Part shown: positions 40,623 through 49,933 of the stretch, piece by piece | Position numbering within the stretch: the stretch's first letter is position 1 | Layout: each line of letters begins with the position of its first letter | Notes under the pieces: generated by a model | The model's database searches: none | The model's input: only the letters and a program-made list of their open reading frames with translations | What the model was told of the DNA's origin: nothing | Origin: a virus | Reading direction: 5' to 3' (one strand) | IMG/VR virus record: IMGVR_UViG_3300037502_003770 | Coordinates: 179,643 to 243,642 of that record | DNA: 64,000 nt | Translations under genes and position numbers: made by a program

Positions 40623-41156
40623 ATGAAAAAAAATACTTTAAATGAAGTAATCTATAAACAAATAATAAAGGAGCTTTTATTAGAAGCTACTCAGGAATAT
40701 ATTATTAAAATGATAAAATCCGCAATTAAAAGTAGAAGAATATGGATTATTGATTATAAAGGTGAGAAAAAAATTGGTGCTGATGGTAAAGCTACTTGGA
40801 AAGTGTTACCAGGAAAAAGATATGTTGAAATTTACGCTTTAGGTACAATTAAAAATAGTAAAGAAGGTAAACTAGCTGTTAGAGCTTGGATAAGACCAGT
40901 ATCAGTTAGTAGAACACCAAGAGGTTATGATACACAGGGTCAAAATACTGGTGAATATCATCCTGATAAATTAAAACACAGACCAGGTTGGAGACTTTTT
41001 AGAGTAGATAGAATTATATCTATAACACCAACTATTCAATATTCAGAAGGATTCCCACCTAAGTATAATCCTAATGATAAACAATTAAATATAATAATGT
41101 CAATGGATAAAAATTACACAGTAAATTATCCAATGAAACAAAAAAATAAATTATAA
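40623..41156 (+). CDS. N-terminally tagged protein with a WYL-like domain
   Basis: The product has 177 residues. The N-terminus NTLNEVIYKQIIKELLLEAT is a tag-like amphipathic helix with L-x-E sites (LNE, LLE). The rest resembles a WYL-type beta fold: RRIWIIDYKGEKK, then RYVEIYALGT, AVRAWIRPVS and the closing PGWRLFRVDRII (about 124-135). WYL domains bind nucleic-acid or nucleotide ligands in bacterial regulators. A packaged WYL protein is unusual. The WYL call is by eye and moderate. Confidence 0.6.
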   Translation: MKKNTLNEVIYKQIIKELLLEATQEYIIKMIKSAIKSRRIWIIDYKGEKKIGADGKATWKVLPGKRYVEIYALGTIKNSKEGKLAVRAWIRPVSVSRTPRGYDTQGQNTGEYHPDKLKHRPGWRLFRVDRIISITPTIQYSEGFPPKYNPNDKQLNIIMSMDKNYTVNYPMKQKNKL

Positions 41157-41174
41157 TAAAAAAAATAAATTTTT

Positions 41175-41972
41175 ATGGAAGAAAATTATAATGATAATAT
41201 ATCAAAAGAAGCTTTGCCAGCTGTTGATATGAGTAAACTTTTTAAAAAAATACCAGGAATTGCAAAGGCAAAAGAAATTACGGCTACAGCTGAATTAATT
41301 AACCCAACTAAAACTTCAATAAATGAAGCTGTTTTTACTAAAACAGAATATGTTGATGAAACTACTACTGATAATAGTTATGATGAATATTATGAAAGAG
41401 GTTTTGACCCAATGAGTGAATATAAAAGAAGATTTTCAACTCAAACAGAAAGACAACCATCTAAATTTAATACACAATCTAAAGGTGATATAGCAAAATC
41501 AAAAGATATTAATGAAAGTAAAAATTTACTCGAAACAATGAGAGCTAATGGTGGGTTAAAGGGTATTTTAGAAAATACATCAGTACAACCAAAACATAAT
41601 GAAATACCTGTTGACCCAAGAATTGCAAAACTTATTGCTCAAGGTAAATTTACTGAAGCTAAAAAATTAAATGAAGAATTATTAAATAATGTTAGTAAAA
41701 TAACTGTTAATAAAACTAATACAAAAAAGAGAGAAGATATTTTAAATGAAATTAAATCTTCTCAAAAAAATATTCCTTCTGTTAGTAAAAGTGTTTTAAG
41801 TGAAGCTGAAATTAAAAATATAGTATTAAAAACTGTAGTAAATGATGTTTTTGATAATAAAAAAATTGATAAAATTATAACTGAAAAAGTAGAAAAACTT
41901 TTTGAGAATAAAATAAATGAAATGGTAAATCGAAAACTATCAATAGCTTTAAAAAAGATACTAAGTAAATAA
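41175..41972 (+). CDS. Virion-type protein with C-terminal tag-like helix
   Basis: The product has 265 residues, largely polar and probably flexible, with PVDPRIAKLIAQGKFTEAKK in the middle and a helical end (LSEAEIKNIVLKTVVNDVFD, then VEKLFENKINEMVNRKLSIA). It is the last gene of the 40205-41972 operon and ends at a bidirectional terminator. It may be a head or neck accessory protein; no family is recognised. Confidence 0.62.
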   Translation: MEENYNDNISKEALPAVDMSKLFKKIPGIAKAKEITATAELINPTKTSINEAVFTKTEYVDETTTDNSYDEYYERGFDPMSEYKRRFSTQTERQPSKFNTQSKGDIAKSKDINESKNLLETMRANGGLKGILENTSVQPKHNEIPVDPRIAKLIAQGKFTEAKKLNEELLNNVSKITVNKTNTKKREDILNEIKSSQKNIPSVSKSVLSEAEIKNIVLKTVVNDVFDNKKIDKIITEKVEKLFENKINEMVNRKLSIALKKILSK

Positions 41973-41975
41973 AGA

Positions 41976-42005
41976 AAAACTCCTGATATTATTCAGGAGT
42001 TTTTA
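41976..42005. terminator. Bidirectional terminator between convergent genes
   Basis: The perfect 12-bp stem AAAAACTCCTGA/TCAGGAGTTTTT serves the plus-strand operon and the minus-strand tail-tube gene. Confidence 0.88.
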
Positions 42006-42007
42006 TT

Positions 42008-42496
42008 TTAGTAGTTTAATTCGCAAAAATCAGGTTGTATTGTTAATTTAAGTTTTTGTAAAGCATCAGAATCATAACTTTGATTACCAAAATCTGCACT
42101 AGTAATCATACATTGATACATTGTCCATTTTTGTACACCTACACCTGTAGGGTCTAAAGAAATTAATTGTAAATTCTTTTTATAACCAGCAGCGTAACCC
42201 ATTCTACCTGTTAAACTTTCAGCATGTAATCTTACCCATTCCATAAGTTTTTGTGAAGCTGAAGGTCCAATTGTATCAATAAATTCTATATCAAAAGATG
42301 ACCAAGTATACTGACCAGCTACATAGAACTTTGTATTTTGATACGGTACTTCTACTGAATTAATTGTTATATTAGGTTTTTTTGTCATCTGAACTAGCCA
42401 CGATTCAATATTTAATTCAGATGGGAATAACAACTCAAACCTATTTTCTCTTAAAAGTTCCGATTGTATCGGAGTTGGTCTTAATAATGTAGCCAT
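42008..42496 (-). CDS. gp19: Tail tube protein (T4 gp19-like)
   Basis: The product has 162 residues; T4 gp19 has 163. Hexameric rings stack to form the inner tail tube inside the sheath. Recognisable features are NRFELLFPSELNIESWLVQM (18-37), the beta-strand region VPYQNTKFYVAGQYTWSSFD (about 49-68), ESLTGRMGYAAGYKKNLQL and an end with KLKLTIQPDF. The gene follows the sheath gene as in T4 (18 then 19) but has its own CTATTTA element and a terminator in front. Confidence 0.93.
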   Translation of the reverse strand: MATLLRPTPIQSELLRENRFELLFPSELNIESWLVQMTKKPNITINSVEVPYQNTKFYVAGQYTWSSFDIEFIDTIGPSASQKLMEWVRLHAESLTGRMGYAAGYKKNLQLISLDPTGVGVQKWTMYQCMITSADFGNQSYDSDALQKLKLTIQPDFCELNY

Positions 42497-42528
42497 ATTT
42501 TTATAATTTTATTTGTTTTTATTTATTA

Positions 42529-42535
42529 TAAATAG
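42529..42535 (-). promoter_or_regulatory. CTATTTA element upstream of the tail tube gene
   Basis: On the minus strand TACTATTTATAATAAATAAA begins just after the sheath terminator; its core ends 32 nt before the ATG at 42496. Confidence 0.55.
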
Positions 42536-42546
42536 TATATAAATAA

Positions 42547-42577
42547 AAAAACCGTAAGAATTTAATCTTACGGTTAA
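42547..42577 (-). terminator. Terminator after the sheath gene
   Basis: The stem AACCGTAAGA/TCTTACGGTT is followed on the minus strand by a T-run (complement of 42544-42549). Confidence 0.85.
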
Positions 42578-42596
42578 AAATAATTTATTTATTTTA

Positions 42597-45500
42597 TTAA
42601 GCTTCGGTAAAACTTACTGAATTATCAGAAGGTGTTAATATAAAATCAATACCAATTTCTTCTAAAGCTGATGTAGGTGTTAATTTAATTTGGAAAAATA
42701 ACTGACCTCTATCAATAGTTTCAGGAGTATTATTTGGTGAATATACTACACTAAATCTTCTTAAACCTCTATCTCTTTTAATTTGTTCAAAAATAGGGTT
42801 TACTTTATCTAAGAATTGTTGACCTGCAACTTCATCATTTTGTTCAAATAGTAATGTTCTACTAATTTCTTTTACTACTTGTTTTGCGTATAACATTAAA
42901 CGTCTTACGTTAATTTTATTCAATAATGAATTATCGCTAACTGGACCTCTTAAAGTTCTTTGACCAAAAATATCTAAACCAACATTTGTAAATTTAGCAA
43001 TCGGGTTAATTCTACCTTGTTGTAAAATATCTCTATCAGCTTCGGTAAATGTTTTTCTAACATTAATACCTTGAGTAAGTAGACCTCTAGTTAAACCAGC
43101 AGGAGCAAACCAAGGAGCATTAGTTTTATCAGTTAAAGCAATTACTCTAGCAACTTCACCTGTAGGTGGAATATAGATATTAGTTTTAGTTAATGAATCA
43201 ACTATTTTAATCCAAGAATAATATGTAGCACCATAAGAAGTATTAATACTAGTACTATCTAATAAACCAACAATTTCATTAGCTAAATTAGGTGAACTTG
43301 GTAAATCAGGAGCATCAATTAAATATAAACAATCTTGTCTTTCATTTTCAATCATAGAAATAACTTCACTAACTAAAGATTCATTATCACTAAAATTAAC
43401 GCCTGGAGTCATTAATATATTAATTAAAGAAGCTTCTGAATTAGCATACTCTCTATAACCCAATAAATAAGCATAATAATCAGAAGTACTAAAACCATTA
43501 ACAGCACCTACTTTAAATAAATCAGTATTTGTTCTATTACTTCTATAAATATCCCAACCATCAAAACCACCATAAGATAATACGGTAAATTTACGAGCAG
43601 CTTTATTTGAATATGTGCCAGATAAAACATCAGTTGAATTTCTAATCGCACCAGTACCTACTGTAAAAGTAGTTGTAGTTACACCTGTAGCATTTACATC
43701 TAAGTGGAAGCCATTAGTAGTAGCAATTGATTGTGAACTATTTGTTACACCAATATATTTTAAAATATCAGAATCAACATTTTTTGAAGTGAATGTACTT
43801 GTATTAAAAGCTTTTTCTGAAATACCTAAATATGTTCTGTTAATATTATCGCTTGTAGAATAAGATGTTTTATACAACATATCTAAAGGTAATAGTGTTG
43901 AATCAATGTTAGAATAATTTCTTATTTTATAACCTTCAAAACCACAAGGATAAGAAGTTTGACTAAAATTAACTGGTAAAACAATATAAACATATTTAGA
44001 AACAATATCATACATTGTAGAATTTAAATCATTTTCTAAAACACAACCTATTTTCTTACCAATGAAATTGTTAACACTTTCATTCATTGTACATTTAGAG
44101 AATTGTTCTAAAATAACAGGGTTTTCATCAGTATCATTAAAATCACGAATTACAACATCAAATTCACCTGTAGATGGTTCAATATTTGTAATAGATATTT
44201 TAATTTCTTTATTAGCTGCATCACCATCAGAAATGTTTACAAATTTAAATAACCTTTTAACAGTATTTCCTTGTAATTCACTTACAACAAAAGGAGTTTC
44301 AGGTGTTTTATATTGTGTATTAAAATCTTTAAATTGATTATTATCAAGTAAAGTTAATTTACTAGGAACATCTAAATAAAAAGTATTATTCTCAATAGAT
44401 TTTCTAATATAATTAGTATATACATTTTCAAGAATTAATTTTTTATTAGAAGAAAGCGATTTACTTAAAACTTTTTCAATATAATTAGATTTACTAGGGT
44501 CTAAACTACATACATAAGTTTCAGTACCAAAAGAACCATTAGCTGTTAAAGTAAAATCACCAAATGCTTTATTTGTTGAATTACTAATTGTTACGGTATT
44601 AACATCAAAAATTAAGTTATTAGCTGAATAAGAAGCATTACTTCTTAAAGTCGCTACAACTTTATATTTGGCAGGTGTAATAATAGCAGCTCTTGAATAT
44701 AATACATTATATTCTTGTAAATCACCAATCTTTAAATTATTTACTAAAGAACCTAAATTCTTAAAGTTATAACTTCTCTTAACCGTAACATTATTTACAT
44801 AAGTTGATGAGTCTGAATAACCACTATCTGAAATAGTAAATGCGCTTGAAATTAGATTAGTACTTAAATTTAAACCATCACTCGGAATTGATAAAATACC
44901 AGTATTATTATCGTAAATAAATGATTTACCAGTAAATGAAGTAACAGTATCAGTAAACTGACTAGTAGTTACAGCACTAATATTATTAAGAGTATTAACA
45001 ATATATACTACTGTTGGTTTATTAGTTTGACTACTATAATAATTTACGCTATTATAATTATTATTTAATGGGTCTTGATAACCCATAAAAATATCATTAC
45101 TAGGATAAAATGAATTTAAAGTTGTGGAACTATATCCAATACTGTTATTATAAACCACTATTTTACTTGTAGTTGTATCAATATTAATATTAGAACTTGT
45201 TACACCTGTAATTCTAGTTATAAATTCTGATACTGGGAAATAGTTTGTATTATCAAAAAAACCAGTCCTAAATATATCAAAACTATTAATACTAGGTATA
45301 TAAGCAAGTAAAAAAGTGGGTTGAATAGTAACAGTAGTAGATGTTAAAGTTACCGCTGATATATTAGTAAATGAAGTTGAACTATTAAATGTTCTAGTGG
45401 TTGCTGTATAATCTAAAGTTGAACTTACAACATCAGTTACATTATTAAAAATAAATTGTTTTCCTAATGCAGTAAATTTAGTTTTAGGTGAATTAATAGT

Positions 45501-46034
45501 AAATGAACCATCACTAACAGCAGGTGATACATTACTACCTGAATTAACACTATTAAAATTAATATTAGAATAAGTAGTAGAATCTATTACTAATTCATTA
45601 CTAGTATTTAAAGTAAATTGTTTTGATAAAGATACGACATCTTGAGCATCAATATTAGTTGTAGAACTCATAGTAGGTGTTGAATCAACCCCAGTTGGAA
45701 TAGATAATGTCCATACTTTACCAGCATTATAACCACTCAAACCTAATACTCTAGTAATATATAATTGATTACCTTCTTCTAAATATTGGTCAGCATAGTA
45801 TTGACCCAAATATTTTAAATTATTACCTATTTTTTCAGGTGTAGTCTGACCAAAAACAGAAGTTTTTTCTGTTTGATTTTTTAAAAAGATTCTTTCAAAC
45901 GCAGGTCCTTTAGGAAATTCACCTACAATAGCTGCGGTAGTTACACCAAGCTGTTCAACTCTATTAGCTGTTAAATCGGTTTCCCTTATTTTAACGCCTG
46001 GCGATTGAAAATTAAATTCATTATTTGTTGCCAT
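42597..46034 (-). CDS. gp18: Contractile tail sheath protein (T4 gp18-like, enlarged)
   Basis: The product has 1145 residues against 659 in T4. Sheath subunits wrap the tube and drive contraction. The N-terminus FQSPGVKIRETDLTANRVEQ with TTAAIVGEFPKGPAFERI and YADQYLEEGNQLYITRVLG is typical. The conserved C-terminal domain has QRTLRGPVSDNSLLNKINVR, LMLYAKQVVKEISRTLLFEQ and DRGQLFFQIKLTPTSALEEI. The extra ~480 residues are a Ser/Thr/Asn-rich beta region at about 130-700, probably surface domains on the sheath exterior that could bind host or mucus glycans (inference). Confidence 0.94.
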   Translation of the reverse strand: MATNNEFNFQSPGVKIRETDLTANRVEQLGVTTAAIVGEFPKGPAFERIFLKNQTEKTSVFGQTTPEKIGNNLKYLGQYYADQYLEEGNQLYITRVLGLSGYNAGKVWTLSIPTGVDSTPTMSSTTNIDAQDVVSLSKQFTLNTSNELVIDSTTYSNINFNSVNSGSNVSPAVSDGSFTINSPKTKFTALGKQFIFNNVTDVVSSTLDYTATTRTFNSSTSFTNISAVTLTSTTVTIQPTFLLAYIPSINSFDIFRTGFFDNTNYFPVSEFITRITGVTSSNINIDTTTSKIVVYNNSIGYSSTTLNSFYPSNDIFMGYQDPLNNNYNSVNYYSSQTNKPTVVYIVNTLNNISAVTTSQFTDTVTSFTGKSFIYDNNTGILSIPSDGLNLSTNLISSAFTISDSGYSDSSTYVNNVTVKRSYNFKNLGSLVNNLKIGDLQEYNVLYSRAAIITPAKYKVVATLRSNASYSANNLIFDVNTVTISNSTNKAFGDFTLTANGSFGTETYVCSLDPSKSNYIEKVLSKSLSSNKKLILENVYTNYIRKSIENNTFYLDVPSKLTLLDNNQFKDFNTQYKTPETPFVVSELQGNTVKRLFKFVNISDGDAANKEIKISITNIEPSTGEFDVVIRDFNDTDENPVILEQFSKCTMNESVNNFIGKKIGCVLENDLNSTMYDIVSKYVYIVLPVNFSQTSYPCGFEGYKIRNYSNIDSTLLPLDMLYKTSYSTSDNINRTYLGISEKAFNTSTFTSKNVDSDILKYIGVTNSSQSIATTNGFHLDVNATGVTTTTFTVGTGAIRNSTDVLSGTYSNKAARKFTVLSYGGFDGWDIYRSNRTNTDLFKVGAVNGFSTSDYYAYLLGYREYANSEASLINILMTPGVNFSDNESLVSEVISMIENERQDCLYLIDAPDLPSSPNLANEIVGLLDSTSINTSYGATYYSWIKIVDSLTKTNIYIPPTGEVARVIALTDKTNAPWFAPAGLTRGLLTQGINVRKTFTEADRDILQQGRINPIAKFTNVGLDIFGQRTLRGPVSDNSLLNKINVRRLMLYAKQVVKEISRTLLFEQNDEVAGQQFLDKVNPIFEQIKRDRGLRRFSVVYSPNNTPETIDRGQLFFQIKLTPTSALEEIGIDFILTPSDNSVSFTEA

Positions 46035-46052
46035 TATTTATAATTTTTATTA

Positions 46053-46059
46053 TAAATAG
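46053..46059 (-). promoter_or_regulatory. CTATTTA element upstream of the sheath gene
   Basis: TACTATTTATAATAAAAATT on the minus strand, core 18 nt before the ATG at 46034. Confidence 0.55.
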
Positions 46060-46089
46060 TAAAACAAACTCAGCTTTTCTGAAAAAAAT

Positions 46090-46121
46090 AAAAAACCACA
46101 AGATAAAATCTTATGGTTTTA
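46090..46121 (-). terminator. Terminator after the MazG-like gene
   Basis: On the minus strand AAAACCATAAGA pairs with TCTTGTGGTTTT (one G-U wobble) and is followed by T's. Confidence 0.75.
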
Positions 46122-46173
46122 ATAACTAATAAACATTATGAGTAAAATAATATTTACAAAAATAAATATTAAA

Positions 46174-46818
46174 TTATGAGAACTGAGTTAAATTAGGTGG
46201 TGAATAACTTTTACTTTTGATTACTTTACCGTATTCATTTTTCAAAGCTTTACCATTTTCTAATTTACTCATATTTGAGCGATGAACTTCTTCAAAGGCT
46301 TCATTAAATTGTGGGAATAATTTAGTACCTAAATCATATATTTCTAAAATAAATTTATTTAATACATAAAAAAGTTCTTTTGAAGATTTTTTCTCATTAA
46401 TACTTAATTTAGTATCATTATTCATATACGTAATTAGATTATTATATATTATATCTAAATATTTATAATTAGAATAAATATAAATTTCACTTAATTTTTT
46501 ATCATCTAATGATAAGGATTGATTTAAGTAAAGAGGTTTATATCCAAAAGAAGCTAATGTACCTAAAGAAACATAAATTAAATCAAGTAAAGCGTCTAGT
46601 TCTTCAGTTCTTGTTTCAGAAGAAATTAATTCATCAAATTCTTCTTTTATTAAAGAAGTTCTCAATTGAAGAGTTTCTCTATCTATTTCAGATAGAGTTT
46701 TTTGTGTAGTATTTACTTCTTGGTCGCAAGCTTGCATAAAAGCAACTACACTATCGTACATTGAATTTATTGTATTGTGAGTTTCTTGTTCAAATTCAAA
46801 TCTATATTTTGTATTCAT
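46174..46818 (-). CDS. MazG/DR2231-like nucleotide pyrophosphohydrolase
   Basis: The product has 214 residues. All-alpha NTP pyrophosphatases hydrolyse dUTP or other NTPs with acidic residues from EExxE and ExxD motifs. Here these are IKEEFDELI (57-65) and ELDALLDLIY (73-82), followed by the family ending AFEEVHRSNMSKLENGKALK and a GKVIKSKSYSPPNL stretch. About 65 residues (SLDDKKLSEIYIYSNYKYLD region) are inserted between the second helix pair and the closing part. It could cleanse the nucleotide pool or alter (p)ppGpp-type signals as proposed for phage MazG. It has no CTATTTA element. Confidence 0.85.
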   Translation of the reverse strand: MNTKYRFEFEQETHNTINSMYDSVVAFMQACDQEVNTTQKTLSEIDRETLQLRTSLIKEEFDELISSETRTEELDALLDLIYVSLGTLASFGYKPLYLNQSLSLDDKKLSEIYIYSNYKYLDIIYNNLITYMNNDTKLSINEKKSSKELFYVLNKFILEIYDLGTKLFPQFNEAFEEVHRSNMSKLENGKALKNEYGKVIKSKSYSPPNLTQFS

Positions 46819-46821
46819 AAA

Positions 46822-47097
46822 TTATATTAAGTTTAAAAGTTTTTTTATTTTATAAAGTAATGTTTTTTTAATTTTATTTTCTTCTTGTTCTTTTATTATT
46901 ATTTCTTTAATAATATCAGGTTTTTGTATAATAAGTTTTTTTGCAAAAGTAGATTTATATTTATCAATATTTTCATCTATTTTTTCAATATTATCTTCAT
47001 AATTAATATACTCCATATCGGTAGTAATATTTAATTCATTAATAGCTTCAACTATTTCATCATCAATTTCTACAATTTTTTTATTAGTTTTATTCAT
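46822..47097 (-). CDS. Small acidic/charged helical protein
   Basis: The product has 91 residues, Ile/Glu/Lys-rich (NIEKIDENIDKYKSTFAKKL), overlapping the upstream gene by 8 nt and 4 nt from the MazG-like gene. No family is recognised; operon position suggests an accessory protein. Confidence 0.58.
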   Translation of the reverse strand: MNKTNKKIVEIDDEIVEAINELNITTDMEYINYEDNIEKIDENIDKYKSTFAKKLIIQKPDIIKEIIIKEQEENKIKKTLLYKIKKLLNLI

Positions 47098-47368
47098 ATT
47101 CTAAATTTATATCGGTTTCTATTTTATCTAAAAGGTCTTTCATATCTTCTATTTCTTTTAGAATTGATTTTGAATCATCAATATTATTTTCTTCTAATGA
47201 AAATTGATTAATTACAACTAATTGATTATTATTCAACCAATTTTTTTCTATTATAGAATCTATTTCATTAATGTTAATATTTTTTGATACATAATAATCA
47301 TATATATCATTATATAAATACACAGGTTTATTATACTTACCTGCTGTTGTCGTTAATTGTTTAATCAT
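47090..47368 (-). CDS. Hypothetical protein
   Basis: The product has about 92 residues. I use the ATG at 47368 (MIKQLTTTAGKYNKPVYLYN), which lies 5 nt after the upstream gene's stop. An earlier in-frame ATG at 47419 would overlap that gene by 47 nt. The N-terminal half is a compact alpha/beta stretch; the end is acidic. No family is recognised. Confidence 0.58.
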   Translation of the reverse strand: MIKQLTTTAGKYNKPVYLYNDIYDYYVSKNININEIDSIIEKNWLNNNQLVVINQFSLEENNIDDSKSILKEIEDMKDLLDKIETDINLEYE

Positions 47369-47372
47369 AATA

Positions 47373-47831
47373 TTATATAAAAGAGTTCTCAAACATTTTA
47401 TAAAGTGATAAAAAATCAAGTAAAATTACTTCATCTTTTTCTTTAAAAAATGAAAAATAATAGATAAAAACCGTTACATCGTTATAGTAAGAAGGTTTAT
47501 TATCAAAGAAATTAACCAAATAATAATTATATAAGTAATTGTATAATTCTTTTGTTGGCTCAAATTTAATATTTACTAAAAGTAAATCGTTTTTGGTTTT
47601 ATTTAAACACCATTTAAAATGTCCCTCAATATCATTATCATTTTTTAAATAATCTGGACCAAAAAATGTATTATGTAAATAATATAATAATTTTGTAACT
47701 ACATCTTTATAAAGATTGCAATTGTATAAGTTGATATTATTTTTAATATAAAGGTCAAGGAGTTTATTCTCTTTACTACCTTGACCCCTACTTACTATAT
47801 TATCATTTTTATTCATATTTTCTTTTATCAT
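47373..47831 (-). CDS. Hypothetical helical protein
   Basis: The product has 152 residues, Tyr/Asn/Leu-rich helices (YKDVVTKLLYYLHNTFFGPD, ELYNYLYNYYLVNFF). No CTATTTA element precedes it. It heads the small operon that ends with the MazG-like gene. No family is recognised. Confidence 0.6.
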   Translation of the reverse strand: MIKENMNKNDNIVSRGQGSKENKLLDLYIKNNINLYNCNLYKDVVTKLLYYLHNTFFGPDYLKNDNDIEGHFKWCLNKTKNDLLLVNIKFEPTKELYNYLYNYYLVNFFDNKPSYYNDVTVFIYYFSFFKEKDEVILLDFLSLYKMFENSFI

Positions 47832-47891
47832 TTAAATATATATAGTTTATGTATTTATATACTTTAAAAGAAAATATTATTAAAGTATATG

Positions 47892-49853
47892 TTATTTTAT
47901 TTTTTTATTAATAGTTTTTTTACTATCATATTTATCGTAGTTATGGTTAACTAGTTGTTTAAACTTACTACTACTTTCTTTTAATAGTGTTAAATTTTTA
48001 TTATCTTTTTCGTAATAAATTTTACCTGTTTCTTGATTATAAAAATATTGATTATCAAAATTAACTTTAGTATCTTCATTTATTGGTGTTACTAATTCTA
48101 ATTTAATAAACTCATCTTTATTAATAAATTTATTTTGTCTAATATTATCTTTACTTTCAGTAATAAATTCTTTTTGTTTAATATCATTTATAAAATAAAA
48201 GGTAATTAATTCAGAAGATTCATCTAATTTAGGTTTAGGTAAATTAGTATTCATTCTTCCTGGAGGTGTATTTGGTTGATTTAAACGTTTTTTCTCATCA
48301 CGTCTTTTTTTACCTTGATTATATAAATCATCACCCATATATTTTTTACTATTCTTTTCCCATTCTTTATTAGGATATGTAGGTTCTAAGTCTTCAAGAC
48401 CTCTATGTACAACTTCTAAATATTCTTTATTATTATCAGTATTATCAATTGCTTTTCTTAAAACATTTAATTTTTTACTATCTTTATCATAATCATGTTC
48501 AAATTCTATACTTTCAGTAGAACCTGATTTTCTATTAATCATTTTTTGTACACCTTTATTTAAATCTTTAAAATAAGTCTTACTATTCTTTGAATTTTCT
48601 TTATTGATTTTATCTATGTTTTTAAGAAAAGGATGTTTAGTTTCTTCATTCATATATAAAGAATTAATTTCACTCATTAAAGATTCAGCATCTAAAATTT
48701 GTTTATCAATATCTGATGTATTATCAGAAAACTTACCATTTTCAATACCTGTATAAATATCATTAATTTCATCATCTGAACAATAAACTAAGTCTGTTTC
48801 AGAATATTCATCTGAATTTGATAAAATAAAATTTATTTTACCTTTTCTACTTTCAATATGATGTTCATCTATATTATTTGAATAATTTTCATTTAAAAAA
48901 TTATCAACTTCATTAATATTAGAAATATCTATATTTTTAAAGTATTTTTCTTGTATTTGTTTTCTACTAACGATACTCATATCTTTATTTATTTGTTTAC
49001 TTTTTATTTTATCTACTATTTTATTTTTTGGGTCAAACATATCTTGACCTTTACTTAAATTAAATACACCCCTCATTAAAGGAAATCCACTACCACCAAA
49101 AACAGAAGCAGTTGTTGTAGTTTCGGTTAATTCATTAGAAGAATTTATTTTTTCATAAAAATAATTTTCATCAATTTCTCTAATTAATTTAAATCCTAAT
49201 TTTTCTAAAACTTTTTTATAAATATTGTGTTTTTTATCTGTTGAACTGTATGATAAATTCTTAATATTTTCTTTTTTAATAGTATAATTTAATACGTCAA
49301 TAATAAATTTAAATACTTTATATTGTTCAAATTTATTAGTCTCGTTTGGACTATCATTATAATAAAATTTAAATGTTAGTGTATTTTTATTAATTTTTAA
49401 TTTTATTTGATAATCATCTATTACTATATCTTTCTCTATAGTACCATATTCATTTTCTCTATTATTATAATTATATTGTGATATTATCTCATCATTAATT
49501 GAACCGTAATCTTTTGTAGGGTCCATTATTTCTTTAAGAGAAGAAGTTTTTTTATTTCTTTCTTTCTCTTGGTCAACAATATTTTTTATCGAAATATATA
49601 ATTGAAAAATATCAGGATTATTCTTAACATATTTGTTATATAATATAGTATTAATTACTTCATTCCAATGATAACCATATAGCGCAGCAGAAGTTCTAAC
49701 CAAATGTTCATACTTAGCTTTAATTTGAGGAACATATTCTAATAGAGTTTCCATAGATAAAAGATTAAACAATTTATCTTTTTTCAAAGACTTTTTCTTT
49801 TTCTTCTTAACTCTAAGTATTTGAGTAGATATTGGTATATTACTATAAGACAT
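47892..49853 (-). CDS. Large virion-type protein with TTTASVFGG motif
   Basis: The product has 653 residues. The N-terminus is strongly basic (RVKKKKKKSLKKDK). Residues ~35-90 are helical, and residues ~125-235 form an alpha/beta segment (FKFIIDVLNYTIKKENIKNL, then LEKLGFKLIREIDENYFYEK) resembling the end of a GNAT fold. The motif LTETTTTASVFGGSGF (about 243-258) follows an LTE site and is of a type I recall in many phage virion proteins. The rest is charged and mostly disordered, with a few LxE sites (LDE, LKE). It may be an internal or processed virion protein. It has a CTATTTA element 24 nt upstream. Confidence 0.68.
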   Translation of the reverse strand: MSYSNIPISTQILRVKKKKKKSLKKDKLFNLLSMETLLEYVPQIKAKYEHLVRTSAALYGYHWNEVINTILYNKYVKNNPDIFQLYISIKNIVDQEKERNKKTSSLKEIMDPTKDYGSINDEIISQYNYNNRENEYGTIEKDIVIDDYQIKLKINKNTLTFKFYYNDSPNETNKFEQYKVFKFIIDVLNYTIKKENIKNLSYSSTDKKHNIYKKVLEKLGFKLIREIDENYFYEKINSSNELTETTTTASVFGGSGFPLMRGVFNLSKGQDMFDPKNKIVDKIKSKQINKDMSIVSRKQIQEKYFKNIDISNINEVDNFLNENYSNNIDEHHIESRKGKINFILSNSDEYSETDLVYCSDDEINDIYTGIENGKFSDNTSDIDKQILDAESLMSEINSLYMNEETKHPFLKNIDKINKENSKNSKTYFKDLNKGVQKMINRKSGSTESIEFEHDYDKDSKKLNVLRKAIDNTDNNKEYLEVVHRGLEDLEPTYPNKEWEKNSKKYMGDDLYNQGKKRRDEKKRLNQPNTPPGRMNTNLPKPKLDESSELITFYFINDIKQKEFITESKDNIRQNKFINKDEFIKLELVTPINEDTKVNFDNQYFYNQETGKIYYEKDNKNLTLLKESSSKFKQLVNHNYDKYDSKKTINKKIK

Positions 49854-49877
49854 TATTTATATAAGTAAATTTAAATA

Positions 49878-49884
49878 TAAATAG
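49878..49884 (-). promoter_or_regulatory. CTATTTA element upstream of the 49853 start
   Basis: TACTATTTATATTTAAATTT on the minus strand, directly behind a terminator and 24 nt before the ATG. Confidence 0.55.
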
Positions 49885-49885
49885 T

Positions 49886-49912
49886 AAAACCGTAAAATAT
49901 TTTACGGTTTAT
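49886..49912. terminator. Palindromic terminator
   Basis: The near-perfect palindrome AAACCGTAAAATATTTTACG closes with GTTT and sits between the genes at 49934-51271 and 47892-49853. Confidence 0.82.
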
Positions 49913-49933
49913 AATAAAATCAAATAATTTTTA

